Shown: positions 1 through 7,236 of the stretch, one piece after another
Numbering within the stretch: the stretch's first letter is position 1
How the letters are laid out: every line of letters starts with the position of its first letter
Assembly (NCBI GenBank): GCA_014380615.1
Contig: JACMJM010000027.1
Coordinates: 1-32,244 of the forward strand
Reading direction: 5' to 3'
Source: Sphingobacteriaceae bacterium
Lineage (GTDB): Bacteria; Bacteroidota; Bacteroidia; Sphingobacteriales; Sphingobacteriaceae
Length of the DNA: 32,244 bases
Notes under the pieces: generated by a model
Told to the model about the DNA's origin: nothing
The model's input: the letters and a program-made list of their open reading frames with translations, nothing else
Database searches by the model: none
Position numbers and translations under genes: made by a program

Positions 1-108
1 ACTGTTCAGTTAAATAATGCTCAGGGCACCTTGAGTAAATCTCAGGTTAGTCTTAAGTCTTTGCAGTCTGGTTTGGCTGCGGCCAATGCAGCAGCTCTGG
101 CATCGTAA
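1..108 (+). CDS. C-terminal end of an unidentified protein (partial)
   Basis: An open frame enters from the left edge and ends at TAA 106-108, leaving 35 residues. They read as a polar stretch with QLNNAQGTLSKSQ followed by an alanine-rich, probably helical tail (LAAANAAALAS). Nothing in this tail identifies a family. Its position just upstream of an eCIS-type ATPase gene suggests it is the last part of another gene of that locus, but this is inferred from context only. The gap to the next gene is 136 nt, so the two need not be translationally coupled. Confidence 0.5.
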   Translation, partial: TVQLNNAQGTLSKSQVSLKSLQSGLAAANAAALAS

Positions 109-154
109 TTATGAAAGAGGTTCGAAAGCCAGCTTGACACTTATTAAAGTTGTT

Positions 155-175
155 AGGCTGAGCTTGTCGAAGCCT
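155..175. repeat. Short intergenic repeat-like sequence containing CTGAGCTTGTCGAAG
   Basis: The 136-nt gap between the first two genes contains GGCTGAGCTTGTCGAAGCC (156-174), an imperfect dyad with GGCT/AGCC ends. I recall the core CTGAGCTTGTCGAAG as a recurrent intergenic sequence in Bacteroidota genomes. That is memory, not a search result, and only one copy was seen here. Confidence 0.3.
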
Positions 176-244
176 TTTGACTAGCATCTCTTTCGATGGG
201 CTTAGATGACAAGAGCAATAAGGCACTTTCTTAAATAATGGATC

Positions 245-1171
245 ATGGATAACGTATACATAAATTTCTACCGCAATTTCTATCTCCGGACCAATGGTTT
301 TATTCCGGCAAAACCGCTCGACCTTAACTTTTTTCCGGGCGATTTCTTCCAGATCAGAAACGGTGAGATGATCATTTTAGGGAATATTTTCAGGAACAAT
401 ATCATCGACCCGGGGGAAGTGCAATTTGGAGACGGCAACAACTATAAATTAAATGCTTCCGCATGGCAATTTAGTGAAGGTGTTTCTAAACCATATTCAG
501 GACGCGGCTCTGGTCATGGCCCTGTAGCAGGCGAATTTGAATTTAGTAAACAAGTGCTTGCATTTGCTTCCAAAGGTAGTTTCTTTTTCAGGGCAAATAA
601 TCCCGAATCGGTTAAGATCTATAACTGGAGCGATATTCAGCAGCAGCTGATCATCAAGCTCACGCAAACTTTATATTCTTTTCGTGAACTTTACGTTGTA
701 ACTGAAAGTGCCACAGCATCAGACTGGACGCTTGCTATCTCCGGCTCGGATAAAGGCAGACTCGAAATAGCTACTGATTCTGAAAATTTTGGTTTAGTAG
801 ATATTTTTGGGCATCCTTCGGCAAAAACGATTCAATCGGAAGACATAGAATTTTACCAGCGGGAAACAAAGCGAAAGCCATCATTTTTTAAAGCAAAAAA
901 GTTGGCTGTACAGGATGACAAGGTTGAAAACTTTATTAGCGACCTTATCTACCAATCGCAGAGTGTAAATGAATGGGCCAGCACTTTTTACGATTACAGC
1001 TTTGATTTTGAGAGCAATTATAGCCCGCCAATTCAGCGAAATGCCCAGGCCTCGGTACTTGATATGCTAAAATCTAATGACCTGAATCCTAATACCGCAC
1101 TGCTTTATTTTAAATGGGCAGATGCAAACCTCGACGATATAGAGAAACTGTTTATAACCTATGGAGCCTAA
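245..1171 (+). CDS. Uncharacterized protein, probable eCIS-locus component
   Basis: This encodes 308 residues with no signal peptide or membrane segment. I do not recognise a named domain. The first 120 residues are rich in aromatic and beta-prone stretches (FYRNFYLRTNGF, GDFFQIRNGEM), and the last 60 look helical (ASVLDMLKSNDLNPNTALLYFKWA). The last 11 nt overlap the start of the AAA+ ATPase gene (ATG at 1161), which points to translational coupling and a shared task. Genes beside the terminal ATPase of contractile injection loci often encode assembly or baseplate-associated proteins, so an accessory role there is plausible. Function is not established. Confidence 0.7.
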   Translation: MDNVYINFYRNFYLRTNGFIPAKPLDLNFFPGDFFQIRNGEMIILGNIFRNNIIDPGEVQFGDGNNYKLNASAWQFSEGVSKPYSGRGSGHGPVAGEFEFSKQVLAFASKGSFFFRANNPESVKIYNWSDIQQQLIIKLTQTLYSFRELYVVTESATASDWTLAISGSDKGRLEIATDSENFGLVDIFGHPSAKTIQSEDIEFYQRETKRKPSFFKAKKLAVQDDKVENFISDLIYQSQSVNEWASTFYDYSFDFESNYSPPIQRNAQASVLDMLKSNDLNPNTALLYFKWADANLDDIEKLFITYGA

Positions 1172-2513
1172 TCTTTCTCTATCAGTACTTCATCAGGAGA
1201 TTGATTGGTTGCAAAATGTAATCGACCAGGTGATTCGGTCGTACCTAGTGCAGGAGGGACATGAAGAACGCTGGTACAATATTCCTTTGCCTGATCTTTC
1301 GGAAAGCGAAACTTCATATGCTCAAAAAGTGAATGAATGGGAGCTGGATATTTATGGAAGGCTGGCGCTGGCACTTACACTTGCACCACACCTCAGACCC
1401 GAAGTTCTTGATATCTTCTTCGGCAAAAATCAGATTTATGACAGGGGCTTTACTGAATTTGGAGGAGTGATTGACAAAAACCATAGCGGGTTTTTACCAA
1501 CTGGCCAGACTTTATGTTTTCTGGCTGCTGCAACCGATCCGCAGTTGCGAATTGAATTGATGAAAGTTCTTGGAAAGGATAGCATGCTTATCAAAGAACA
1601 GGTTCTCACTTTAAGTGATACCGACCTGCATGTACCTAAACTAAACGGAATATTGAGTTTAAGCGACAGATGGTTGCACTATTTTATCACCGGAGAACAG
1701 CCTGAAATAGAAAATACAGCTTCTTTTCCGGCTCAGAAGATTACCACCAATATGGATTGGGAAGATATTGTGCTAGATGATGTAGTGATGGAGCAGGTGA
1801 CAGAAATTAATACCTGGCTGGATCATGGCGCCACGCTGATGAAGGATTGGGGCATGAACAAAAAAATAAAACCCGGCTACAGGGCCTTGTTTTACGGTCC
1901 GCCCGGTACAGGTAAAACCCTTACCGCAACCCTTATCGGAAAAGCTTCGGGCAGGGACGTTTATAAAGTGGATCTCTCGATGATCGTATCGAAGTACATC
2001 GGAGAAACAGAAAAAAATCTTTCCAGGATTTTTGATATCGCACAGCATAAAGACTGGATTCTGTTTTTCGACGAAGCAGATGCGCTGTTTGGTAAGCGTA
2101 CGGCTGCTAATTCGTCAAACGACCGGCATGCCAACCAACAAACCTCTTATCTCTTACAGCGGATAGAGGATTTTCCGGGTATTGTAATTCTTGCCTCCAA
2201 TCTTAAAGCCAATATGGACGATGCCTTTACAAGAAGGTTCCAGGCTATGATTCACTTCACTATGCCCACACCGCAGGAGCGCTATCAGCTTTGGCAAAAC
2301 GCTTTCTCGGAGGTGTGTACACTCCATGCAGATATTGATCTGCACAAAGTTGCCGAAGATTATGAACTGGCAGGTGGGGCTATTATTAATGTGCTGCGAT
2401 TTTGTGCTCTATCTGTCATCAAAAGAAATGACAGAGTGGTAAGTAAGGAGGAATTACTGGCAGGTATTAGAAAAGAGTTGAAGAAAGACAACCGGACGAT
2501 ATCCAGCAATTAA
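1161..2513 (+). CDS. AAA+ ATPase, eCIS-associated (Afp15/Pvc15-like)
   Basis: This 450-residue cytoplasmic AAA+ protein has a helical N-terminal half of about 230 residues with no recognised motif, followed by one AAA module. Walker A is GPPGTGKT at about residues 246-253. Walker B is ILFFDEADALFG at about 297-308. Downstream the chain continues through RIEDFPGIVILASNLKANMD and an arginine-finger-like FTRRFQ to a helical lid. A single-module AAA ATPase with a long unique N-terminus is the conserved last structural gene of extracellular contractile injection systems, where it acts in particle assembly. The two cargo-like DUF4157-type genes downstream support this. A free-standing CDC48/FtsH-like ATPase of other function is less likely. 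Its start overlaps the upstream gene by 11 nt, and 7 nt separate it from the next gene. Confidence 0.85.
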   Translation: MEPNLSLSVLHQEIDWLQNVIDQVIRSYLVQEGHEERWYNIPLPDLSESETSYAQKVNEWELDIYGRLALALTLAPHLRPEVLDIFFGKNQIYDRGFTEFGGVIDKNHSGFLPTGQTLCFLAAATDPQLRIELMKVLGKDSMLIKEQVLTLSDTDLHVPKLNGILSLSDRWLHYFITGEQPEIENTASFPAQKITTNMDWEDIVLDDVVMEQVTEINTWLDHGATLMKDWGMNKKIKPGYRALFYGPPGTGKTLTATLIGKASGRDVYKVDLSMIVSKYIGETEKNLSRIFDIAQHKDWILFFDEADALFGKRTAANSSNDRHANQQTSYLLQRIEDFPGIVILASNLKANMDDAFTRRFQAMIHFTMPTPQERYQLWQNAFSEVCTLHADIDLHKVAEDYELAGGAIINVLRFCALSVIKRNDRVVSKEELLAGIRKELKKDNRTISSN

Positions 2514-2520
2514 AGAAGCA

Positions 2521-3075
2521 ATGGCTAAAAAAGTTACTATACAAGCTTCCGCAGAGGAAAACAAGAATGCCGAAAAGGACAGTACAGTATGTTCTGTGTT
2601 GCTGATTATGGGGGCATGGCAAAATTCATTTACCGAGGCACAGAATAACATCATTATCGCCGAGGCCTTGAATCATTGCATTTTTACTGAGGGATTGAAA
2701 CTCACGGGATATCTGATTGCACAAAAACGGGCATTCCTGGTAATGAAGCATCATAAACCAGATTTAACCAAGAAAATGCTGATCTTTCATCATGCTTTGC
2801 TGATCGAAATTAAAAAACAATTTTCTTTCCTCTGCAGCCTTTTGCCTGAAATAACCGAATCGCCAAGATCACAACCAGATTTAAAGCGGTTATTTAACCA
2901 ATATCTGCTTAAAGATCAATCGTTAATACAACTCATTACGGGGCATCGTGTAGAGTTGCCTTATTATGACCCGCAGTTAGAGCGACTAAAGAGCCAGATT
3001 TATAGTAATCCCTTTTGTTCGGTTATTGATTATTCTGGAGCTAAGGGGCCAGTGATTATCTATAGAAAAGATTAA
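2521..3075 (+). CDS. Uncharacterized 184-aa protein in the eCIS-like operon
   Basis: The gene starts 7 nt after the ATPase stop, in the same direction, so it is probably co-transcribed. There is no signal peptide. The middle part (IIIAEALNHCIFTEGLKLTGYLI, then a helix LLIEIKKQF) loosely recalls the fold order of REP-associated Y1 (IS200-like) transposases, in which a stretch such as GLKLYAYVIM precedes the HUH motif. Here the NHxH position reads QKRAFLVMK, so the metal-binding HUH motif is absent. The C-terminus (NPFCSVIDYSGAKGPVIIYRKD) ends in a beta-prone segment. I would call it unknown; a domesticated transposase-like fold is a weak hypothesis. Confidence 0.7.
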   Translation: MAKKVTIQASAEENKNAEKDSTVCSVLLIMGAWQNSFTEAQNNIIIAEALNHCIFTEGLKLTGYLIAQKRAFLVMKHHKPDLTKKMLIFHHALLIEIKKQFSFLCSLLPEITESPRSQPDLKRLFNQYLLKDQSLIQLITGHRVELPYYDPQLERLKSQIYSNPFCSVIDYSGAKGPVIIYRKD

Positions 3076-3115
3076 AATAAGAACACTTAATTCTAAAAAC
3101 ACTAAACTTAAAAAC

Positions 3116-3856
3116 ATGAAAAAAACCTTGCTCAGCTTAATGTTCCTTACGCTAACGGTAATTAACTTATCAATATCCAGAGACAAAAAACCGCCTAATA
3201 ATGGCTTTGTTAAGATGATCCCTGTTACGGCATTAACTTATGGTATTGATATTTCACGGTACCAGGGTGAAGAAATGAAATTCTTAGATGCAAAAAAAGA
3301 CAAGCTTACATTTGTGATCTGCAAAGCCACGCAGGGATTAGCACACATAGATCCTGAGTTTTCTTATAACTGGGAAGAGATAAGGAAAAAGGGGTTTATT
3401 AGAGGTGCCTATCATTTTTACACCAGTGCAGACGATCCGTTGAAACAAGCCGAACTGTTTCTGAAAACCGTTTCATCCAGATTAGCCACCGATTTTCCTT
3501 TGATAGTTGATGTAGAAGCTGGAGGGGTTCCCTCTAAACAATCCAAATCGTTTGTACAAAACAGATTGATCACCTTTTTAAAAAGCATCCAAAAGCAAAC
3601 TGGCAGAAAACCTTTTATTTATACCAATAACAGCACTGCAAAAGAGTACCTGCAAAATTCAGTATTTGCTTCTTATCCATTATGGATAGCCAATTATAAT
3701 GATGTTAAACAACCAAAGCTACCTGCCGCCTGGAGTACAAAAACCTGGTTGCTTTGGCAGAAATCAGAAAGTTATCACGAAGGGTCGTTTATAAACGATT
3801 TTGACGTGTTTAATGGCAGTCCGGACAAATTAAGAGCTTATATCAGCAGTCATTAA
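3116..3856 (+). CDS. Glycoside hydrolase family 25 lysozyme (N-acetylmuramidase), secreted
   Basis: This 246-residue protein starts with a hydrophobic export signal (MKKTLLSLMFLTLTVINLSI). From residue 41 onward it is a GH25 barrel, with YGIDISRYQG at the first strand, FVICKATQG, GAYHFYTSADD, and PLIVDVEAGG carrying the Asp/Glu pair of the active site near residues 131-133, then PFIYTNNSTAKEYL, PLWIANY and TWLLWQKSE. GH25 enzymes cleave the beta-1,4 bond between N-acetylmuramic acid and N-acetylglucosamine in peptidoglycan. It lies 40 nt after the 184-aa gene and 105 nt before a cargo-like gene. A role in wall passage or in lysis-dependent release of injection particles is attractive but inferred; routine cell-wall turnover is equally possible. 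Confidence 0.9.
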   Translation: MKKTLLSLMFLTLTVINLSISRDKKPPNNGFVKMIPVTALTYGIDISRYQGEEMKFLDAKKDKLTFVICKATQGLAHIDPEFSYNWEEIRKKGFIRGAYHFYTSADDPLKQAELFLKTVSSRLATDFPLIVDVEAGGVPSKQSKSFVQNRLITFLKSIQKQTGRKPFIYTNNSTAKEYLQNSVFASYPLWIANYNDVKQPKLPAAWSTKTWLLWQKSESYHEGSFINDFDVFNGSPDKLRAYISSH

Positions 3857-3961
3857 GTTTTTGTAATGATTCGCCGCTTTAACCTTTTTATAAAGCCCCG
3901 AAAAGTGACAAGAATTGCCATTAACCGATGAATACTTATAAAACATTACCAGAAGATCTCT

Positions 3962-4207
3962 ATGGGTACTCATATCGATAAAACACCAGAAAATAAAAAT
4001 CAATCTATTCCAGCGGGGTTGCCTATACAATCGGCAAACAGCAAATCCACTTTTCAGCTTCAGGACAATCGTACTGAAGCTACTGTACAAAAGAAGCAAG
4101 TGAAGGCTTTGGCAAGTAGACAATTGTCTGGATCGCCGATGCAAACCAAGTCAAACCGAACAGCCTTGCCCGACAATCTAAAATTGGGCATCGAAATGAA
4201 GAGTGGC
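3962..4207 (+). repeat. Direct repeat, copy 1: shared cargo leader
   Basis: This matches 5359-5604 at a constant offset of 1397 nt with no gap at the protein level. The best-conserved DNA block is about 4028-4080 (GGCAAACAGCAAATCCACTT onward). Identity falls off abruptly after residue 82, where the two proteins become different. Confidence 0.85.
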
Positions 4208-5176
4208 GTAGGGCCTAACAATGACATGAAGTTGGAAAGAGAAGTAGATTCGACGGGGAGGAGTTCGTTGACAAATGTAGCGCAGCTAGCGGCTAGCAAA
4301 AAGCCGTACCTCGGCCCGAGTGACACAGCACCCGTGCAACTAGTAGGTCTTGGTGGGTTATTGCGATGGGGTGGTGTAGGTTTGGCCACGCTAAGTGTCG
4401 GCGCCCTGGCACTGGGAGCTATGCCACTGGGATTAGGGTTGGCAGGACTGGCAATTGGGGGCGCAGCGGCTCTCGGTGGAATGGCGATGGGGGATGATCG
4501 ACACCGATCGCCGAATTACGGAACTCGACCACGAAGTAACACCCCAACGGACAAGGACTGGTATGCCAACCGGAGCAAAACCGCCTACGGTTACACCACA
4601 GGGCTAAGCCGCCATCAAGGACCGCACACCTTCCCCCATATCGGGAAGGTAGTAGCTGCCGAACACGCCATTGAGACAAATCCACAGTTCGACCCGGTGG
4701 CTATCAGCGAGCGCACAGGTGCGATTCCATCGGCCGGGCAGCAGCGGAGGTTGGTACGCGAATACGAGGAAGCAACAAGTTCGACAATTCCCGATGCGCG
4801 CAAAAGCGCCCATGATAAGGCATATAAAGAGGCGCTGACAAGACGAGACACAGGAACGCACGAAGAGCGAGTGGCTGCTACCCGTGACGCAATGGAACTC
4901 AGTGCCCTCACGACTTATTCGCTACATCAGAAAGCAAGCCACGACGAAATCAAGGGTAAAGGTGAGCGGCGCAAAACTGTAACGCCGGATCTCGAGGAGA
5001 TGGCGAAGATGAAGAGGGGTGATGCCCTGCCTAAACTCGCCAAAGTCGATATACCAAAGAATCCTTCGCACAAAGTATCGCATTTGACCAAGCTGGCTCG
5101 TGACATGGGGCAAATATTTAAAGGGAACGATGATCTATCCGAACTGGAATTGTCTTCAGATGACGAGTATTCGTGA
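3962..5176 (+). CDS. Putative eCIS cargo/toxin with DUF4157-type leader but no DUF4157 core
   Basis: This is a 404-residue modular protein. Residues 1-82 align without gaps with the start of the DUF4157 protein 1.4 kb downstream (shared TPENKNQ, ANSKSTFQLQDNRT, VQK.QV.AL). After GIEMKSG the HEAWH-containing core is missing; the chain resumes with NNDMKLEREVDSTG, matching the sequence that closes the module in the paralogue (NDDKGLEKEADVMG). Residues about 128-176 form a Gly/Ala/Leu-rich hydrophobic segment with at least one possible membrane helix. The remaining 230 residues are soluble, charged and unrecognised (TGLSRHQGPHTFPHIGKVV, an Arg/Lys/Glu-rich helical region, acidic tail SDDEYS). 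DNA from about 4240 to 5120 is visibly more GC-rich than the leader, suggesting a swapped toxin module. The cargo role is inferred from the neighbourhood. Confidence 0.75.
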   Translation: MGTHIDKTPENKNQSIPAGLPIQSANSKSTFQLQDNRTEATVQKKQVKALASRQLSGSPMQTKSNRTALPDNLKLGIEMKSGVGPNNDMKLEREVDSTGRSSLTNVAQLAASKKPYLGPSDTAPVQLVGLGGLLRWGGVGLATLSVGALALGAMPLGLGLAGLAIGGAAALGGMAMGDDRHRSPNYGTRPRSNTPTDKDWYANRSKTAYGYTTGLSRHQGPHTFPHIGKVVAAEHAIETNPQFDPVAISERTGAIPSAGQQRRLVREYEEATSSTIPDARKSAHDKAYKEALTRRDTGTHEERVAATRDAMELSALTTYSLHQKASHDEIKGKGERRKTVTPDLEEMAKMKRGDALPKLAKVDIPKNPSHKVSHLTKLARDMGQIFKGNDDLSELELSSDDEYS

Positions 5177-5180
5177 ATAC

Positions 5181-5196
5181 CAGGGCTCTAAACCCT
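5181..5196. other. Small inverted repeat just after the first cargo gene
   Basis: CAGGG-CTCTAAA-CCCTG forms a 5-bp stem, extended by GAAT/ATTC on the outside across a 2-nt bulge. It begins 5 nt after the stop codon and has no T-tract, so termination is uncertain. It may be a transcript-end or processing hairpin between the two cargo genes. Confidence 0.35.
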
Positions 5197-5358
5197 GATT
5201 CGTGTCTTCGCAAATTACTCGAATAAAGAAGGAATCTACGATATCCCTGTTTTCGGTACCGGGACATAACAATGTGGGATAGTTTTAATAGATCGTGAAG
5301 AAAGGGATTATGACGCTGTTATTTAACAATTAATTAGATTAAGAAACTCTAAAACAGT

Positions 5359-5604
5359 ATGAATACTAATACGAAAAGAACACCTGAAAATAAAAACCAA
5401 GCAGTTTCGGATAGTTTGCCTGCACAATTGGCAAACAGCAAATCCACTTTTCAGCTCCAAGACAATCGTACTCAAGCTATTGTACAGAAAAGGCAAGTGG
5501 AAGCTTTGTCAAACAAACAAACATCTGAATCACTTGTACAAAAAAACGCAAATCAAACTGGTTTACCCGGCCAGCTAAAATCAGGAATAGAAAATCTCTC
5601 AGGA
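5359..5604 (+). repeat. Direct repeat, copy 2: shared cargo leader
   Basis: This is the partner of 3962-4207. Both encode a polar, glutamine/asparagine-rich, probably disordered leader ending in LP..LK.GIE..SG. A recent duplication or gene conversion limited to the leader would explain why it is conserved while the downstream modules differ. Confidence 0.85.
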
Positions 5605-6129
5605 CATTCGATGGATGATGTCAGAGTTCATTATAATTCTGATAAACCGGTACAGTTAAATGCACATGCCTATGCTCAGGGAACGGATATACATATTGCA
5701 TCCGGGCAGGAGAAACATCTGGCCCATGAGGCATGGCATGTGGTGCAACAGAAGCAGGGGAGGGTAAAGCCTACGGTGCAGTTGAATAGCAAGGTGAATA
5801 TAAACGATGATAAAGGATTGGAGAAAGAGGCGGACGTGATGGGGGCGAAGGCTGCTCAACTAAAAACTGTGCAATTAAAAGGAGGCGGAAGCCATGGTAA
5901 ACATCTACATTTTAAGGTGACTACCATCACCATTCACAATGCATTAACCGGGGCAAACAGGTTTGTAAATGCAAACCATGATGAAGATTTGGGCAAAGTT
6001 CCTTCACATGGTGCAGGTCCTGCCCAAAAGACTCAGGCAGATGCTAATATAGTAGCGGCAGGCGCCGTTCATCTGGGTGCCAATGAAGCGATAACTAATG
6101 TCTCCTGGAACCATTATACATCAAGATAA
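5359..6129 (+). CDS. DUF4157-domain eCIS cargo protein with short unknown C-terminal domain
   Basis: This 256-residue protein has no signal peptide. Residues 1-68 are the leader shared with the preceding cargo gene. Residues about 69-140 are a DUF4157 module: LPGQLKSGIENLSGHSMDDV, VHYNSDKPVQLNAHAYAQG, TDIHIASG, and LAHEAWHVVQQKQGRV with the zinc-type HExxH motif HEAWH at 123-127. Next comes the module-closing NINDDKGLEKEADVMGAKA. The last 80 residues (from KGGGSHGKHLHFKV to SWNHYTSR) are histidine-, asparagine- and glycine-rich and unrecognised. DUF4157 proteins are typical eCIS-associated cargo or cargo-processing proteins. The natural reading is a leader and loading module carrying a small variable effector. 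The metalloprotease motif may process the protein itself, which is inferred. Confidence 0.85.
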   Translation: MNTNTKRTPENKNQAVSDSLPAQLANSKSTFQLQDNRTQAIVQKRQVEALSNKQTSESLVQKNANQTGLPGQLKSGIENLSGHSMDDVRVHYNSDKPVQLNAHAYAQGTDIHIASGQEKHLAHEAWHVVQQKQGRVKPTVQLNSKVNINDDKGLEKEADVMGAKAAQLKTVQLKGGGSHGKHLHFKVTTITIHNALTGANRFVNANHDEDLGKVPSHGAGPAQKTQADANIVAAGAVHLGANEAITNVSWNHYTSR

Positions 6130-6242
6130 CTGGTAGCTAATATGGAATTCACCTGCATAATATGAACACCCGTCTTGATAGCTTGCACAAAAGCAAGTTT
6201 GAAAAGGTTTTTTTAAAAAATCGAAGTATATTTTAGAGGAGG

Positions 6243-6290
6243 AAAAGGCGGCAAACTTCTGACAAAAAATAAAGCCGTCTTTTTTTTTAA
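6243..6290 (+). terminator. Candidate rho-independent terminator after the cargo genes
   Basis: AAGGCGGC (6245-6252) pairs with GCCGTCTT (6274-6281) across a 21-nt loop with one G-U pair, and a run of nine T follows. It lies about 115 nt after the last cargo gene and would close the eCIS-like transcription unit. The loop is long, so confidence is moderate. Confidence 0.5.
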
Positions 6291-6396
6291 AATTATAAAT
6301 TATCAAAATATGGGAAAACAAAGCGGTTTTGTCTAGCGGCGAAGCTTTATTGTTTTCAAATATCTAACACGCAGGTCGTTTGCGCTTAGGTTAACG

Positions 6397-6793
6397 GCTA
6401 TGGTGTGGACACCAACAACGGAAAAAAAAGAATAACAAAAAATATTATCTCTTCTACCGGTATAAGGAGCAGATCTGGCGGAAAGAATCTGATAAGCTGT
6501 TAGGTAATTACCGCGATTCAGCTATGATAATAAATGCTAATGTAGAGGGCCCGTATGTATACGAAACAGGTAAAAATAAATGGAATATGGTATGGGATTA
6601 TTATGGTGGCAATCAAGGCCGTTATGGTATGGCGCAATCAACAAATTTAATAAACTGGACATGGTTAACAGAAAAGAAACCTCCTTATTATAACGAAAAA
6701 GTTTCTTTCCCCCAAGGAGTTAGGCATGGTTCAGTAATACCAATTACTTTGAAACAATTTGAGCAAATCCGAAAAGCATTTCCAACTAAATAA
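6397..6793 (+). pseudogene. C-terminal GH43 glycosidase remnant, frameshifted
   Basis: The longest intact reading (from ATG 6524) gives EGPYVYETGKNKWNMVWDYY, GRYGMAQSTNLINWTWL and GVRHGSVIPIT, the typical C-terminal part of a GH43 catalytic domain (beta-xylosidase/arabinofuranosidase type). The same frame is open upstream of that ATG to about 6431 and reads KKYYLFYRYKEQIW and LLGNYRDSAM, also GH43-like. Before a poly-A stretch (6421-6432) the similarity continues in another frame as AMVWTPTTEKKE, then hits TAA. The sequence is thus a decayed fragment with one frame change and no N-terminus; the five-bladed propeller would be incomplete. It is unlikely to encode an enzyme. It sits 444 nt upstream of an intact GH39 gene, hinting at a former xylan gene set on this strand. 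Confidence 0.75.
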
Positions 6794-7236
6794 TTATTAT
6801 TTAACTGTTCTATTGAAGCTCTATAAACCATAATTCTACATTTCAAACAAATATAATTTACAACAAACTTATTGAATGAATAACTAGCTATCCCGCCGTT
6901 ATTTATGAAAAACGTTCCGCTAGTTACTGGCGCAACATTTTATAAGAGTACCTGTAAATTATGTTTATTTTTATTCAACATTGTTGAATAAACAATTTTT
7001 ATTACTTAAAATTGTCTGAATTAAAACTAGCTAATACATATAAATATTAGAGAAGGATTAAACCTTGTTCTTTTCGCAGCCAAAAGGAAAGATTTAAGCC
7101 ACATCAGTAATCTCATAGCGAATGCGTTAATTCAGATTTGGACCAGCCTCATCTATACACGTATTGAAAAGAGAATGCTGAATAAGATAAAGGCTTATAA
7201 ACGAATCGATTAATAAATTTTAAACCATTTACAAAT
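6794..7236. other. AT-rich intergenic region upstream of the GH39 gene
   Basis: No coding sequence was found in these 443 nt. The only structure seen is the 9-bp inverted repeat at 6971-6991, annotated separately. No convincing TAnnTTTG promoter box with a TTG at the right distance could be placed upstream of the GH39 start. Confidence 0.6.
6971..6991. promoter_or_regulatory. Perfect 9-bp inverted repeat, possible operator or old terminator
   Basis: TTATTCAAC-ATT-GTTGAATAA is a perfect dyad with a 3-nt centre, 245 nt before the GH39 start and 178 nt after the GH43 remnant. It is AT-rich and followed by ACAATTTTTATTAC. It could be a transcription-factor site or a weak terminator left by the decayed gene; the sequence does not decide. 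Confidence 0.35.

Noticed and set aside
4060..4911. Several - strand frames opposite the first cargo gene
   Set aside because: The + strand frame carries the leader shared with the DUF4157 paralogue; the antisense frames only reflect the GC-rich composition of this region.
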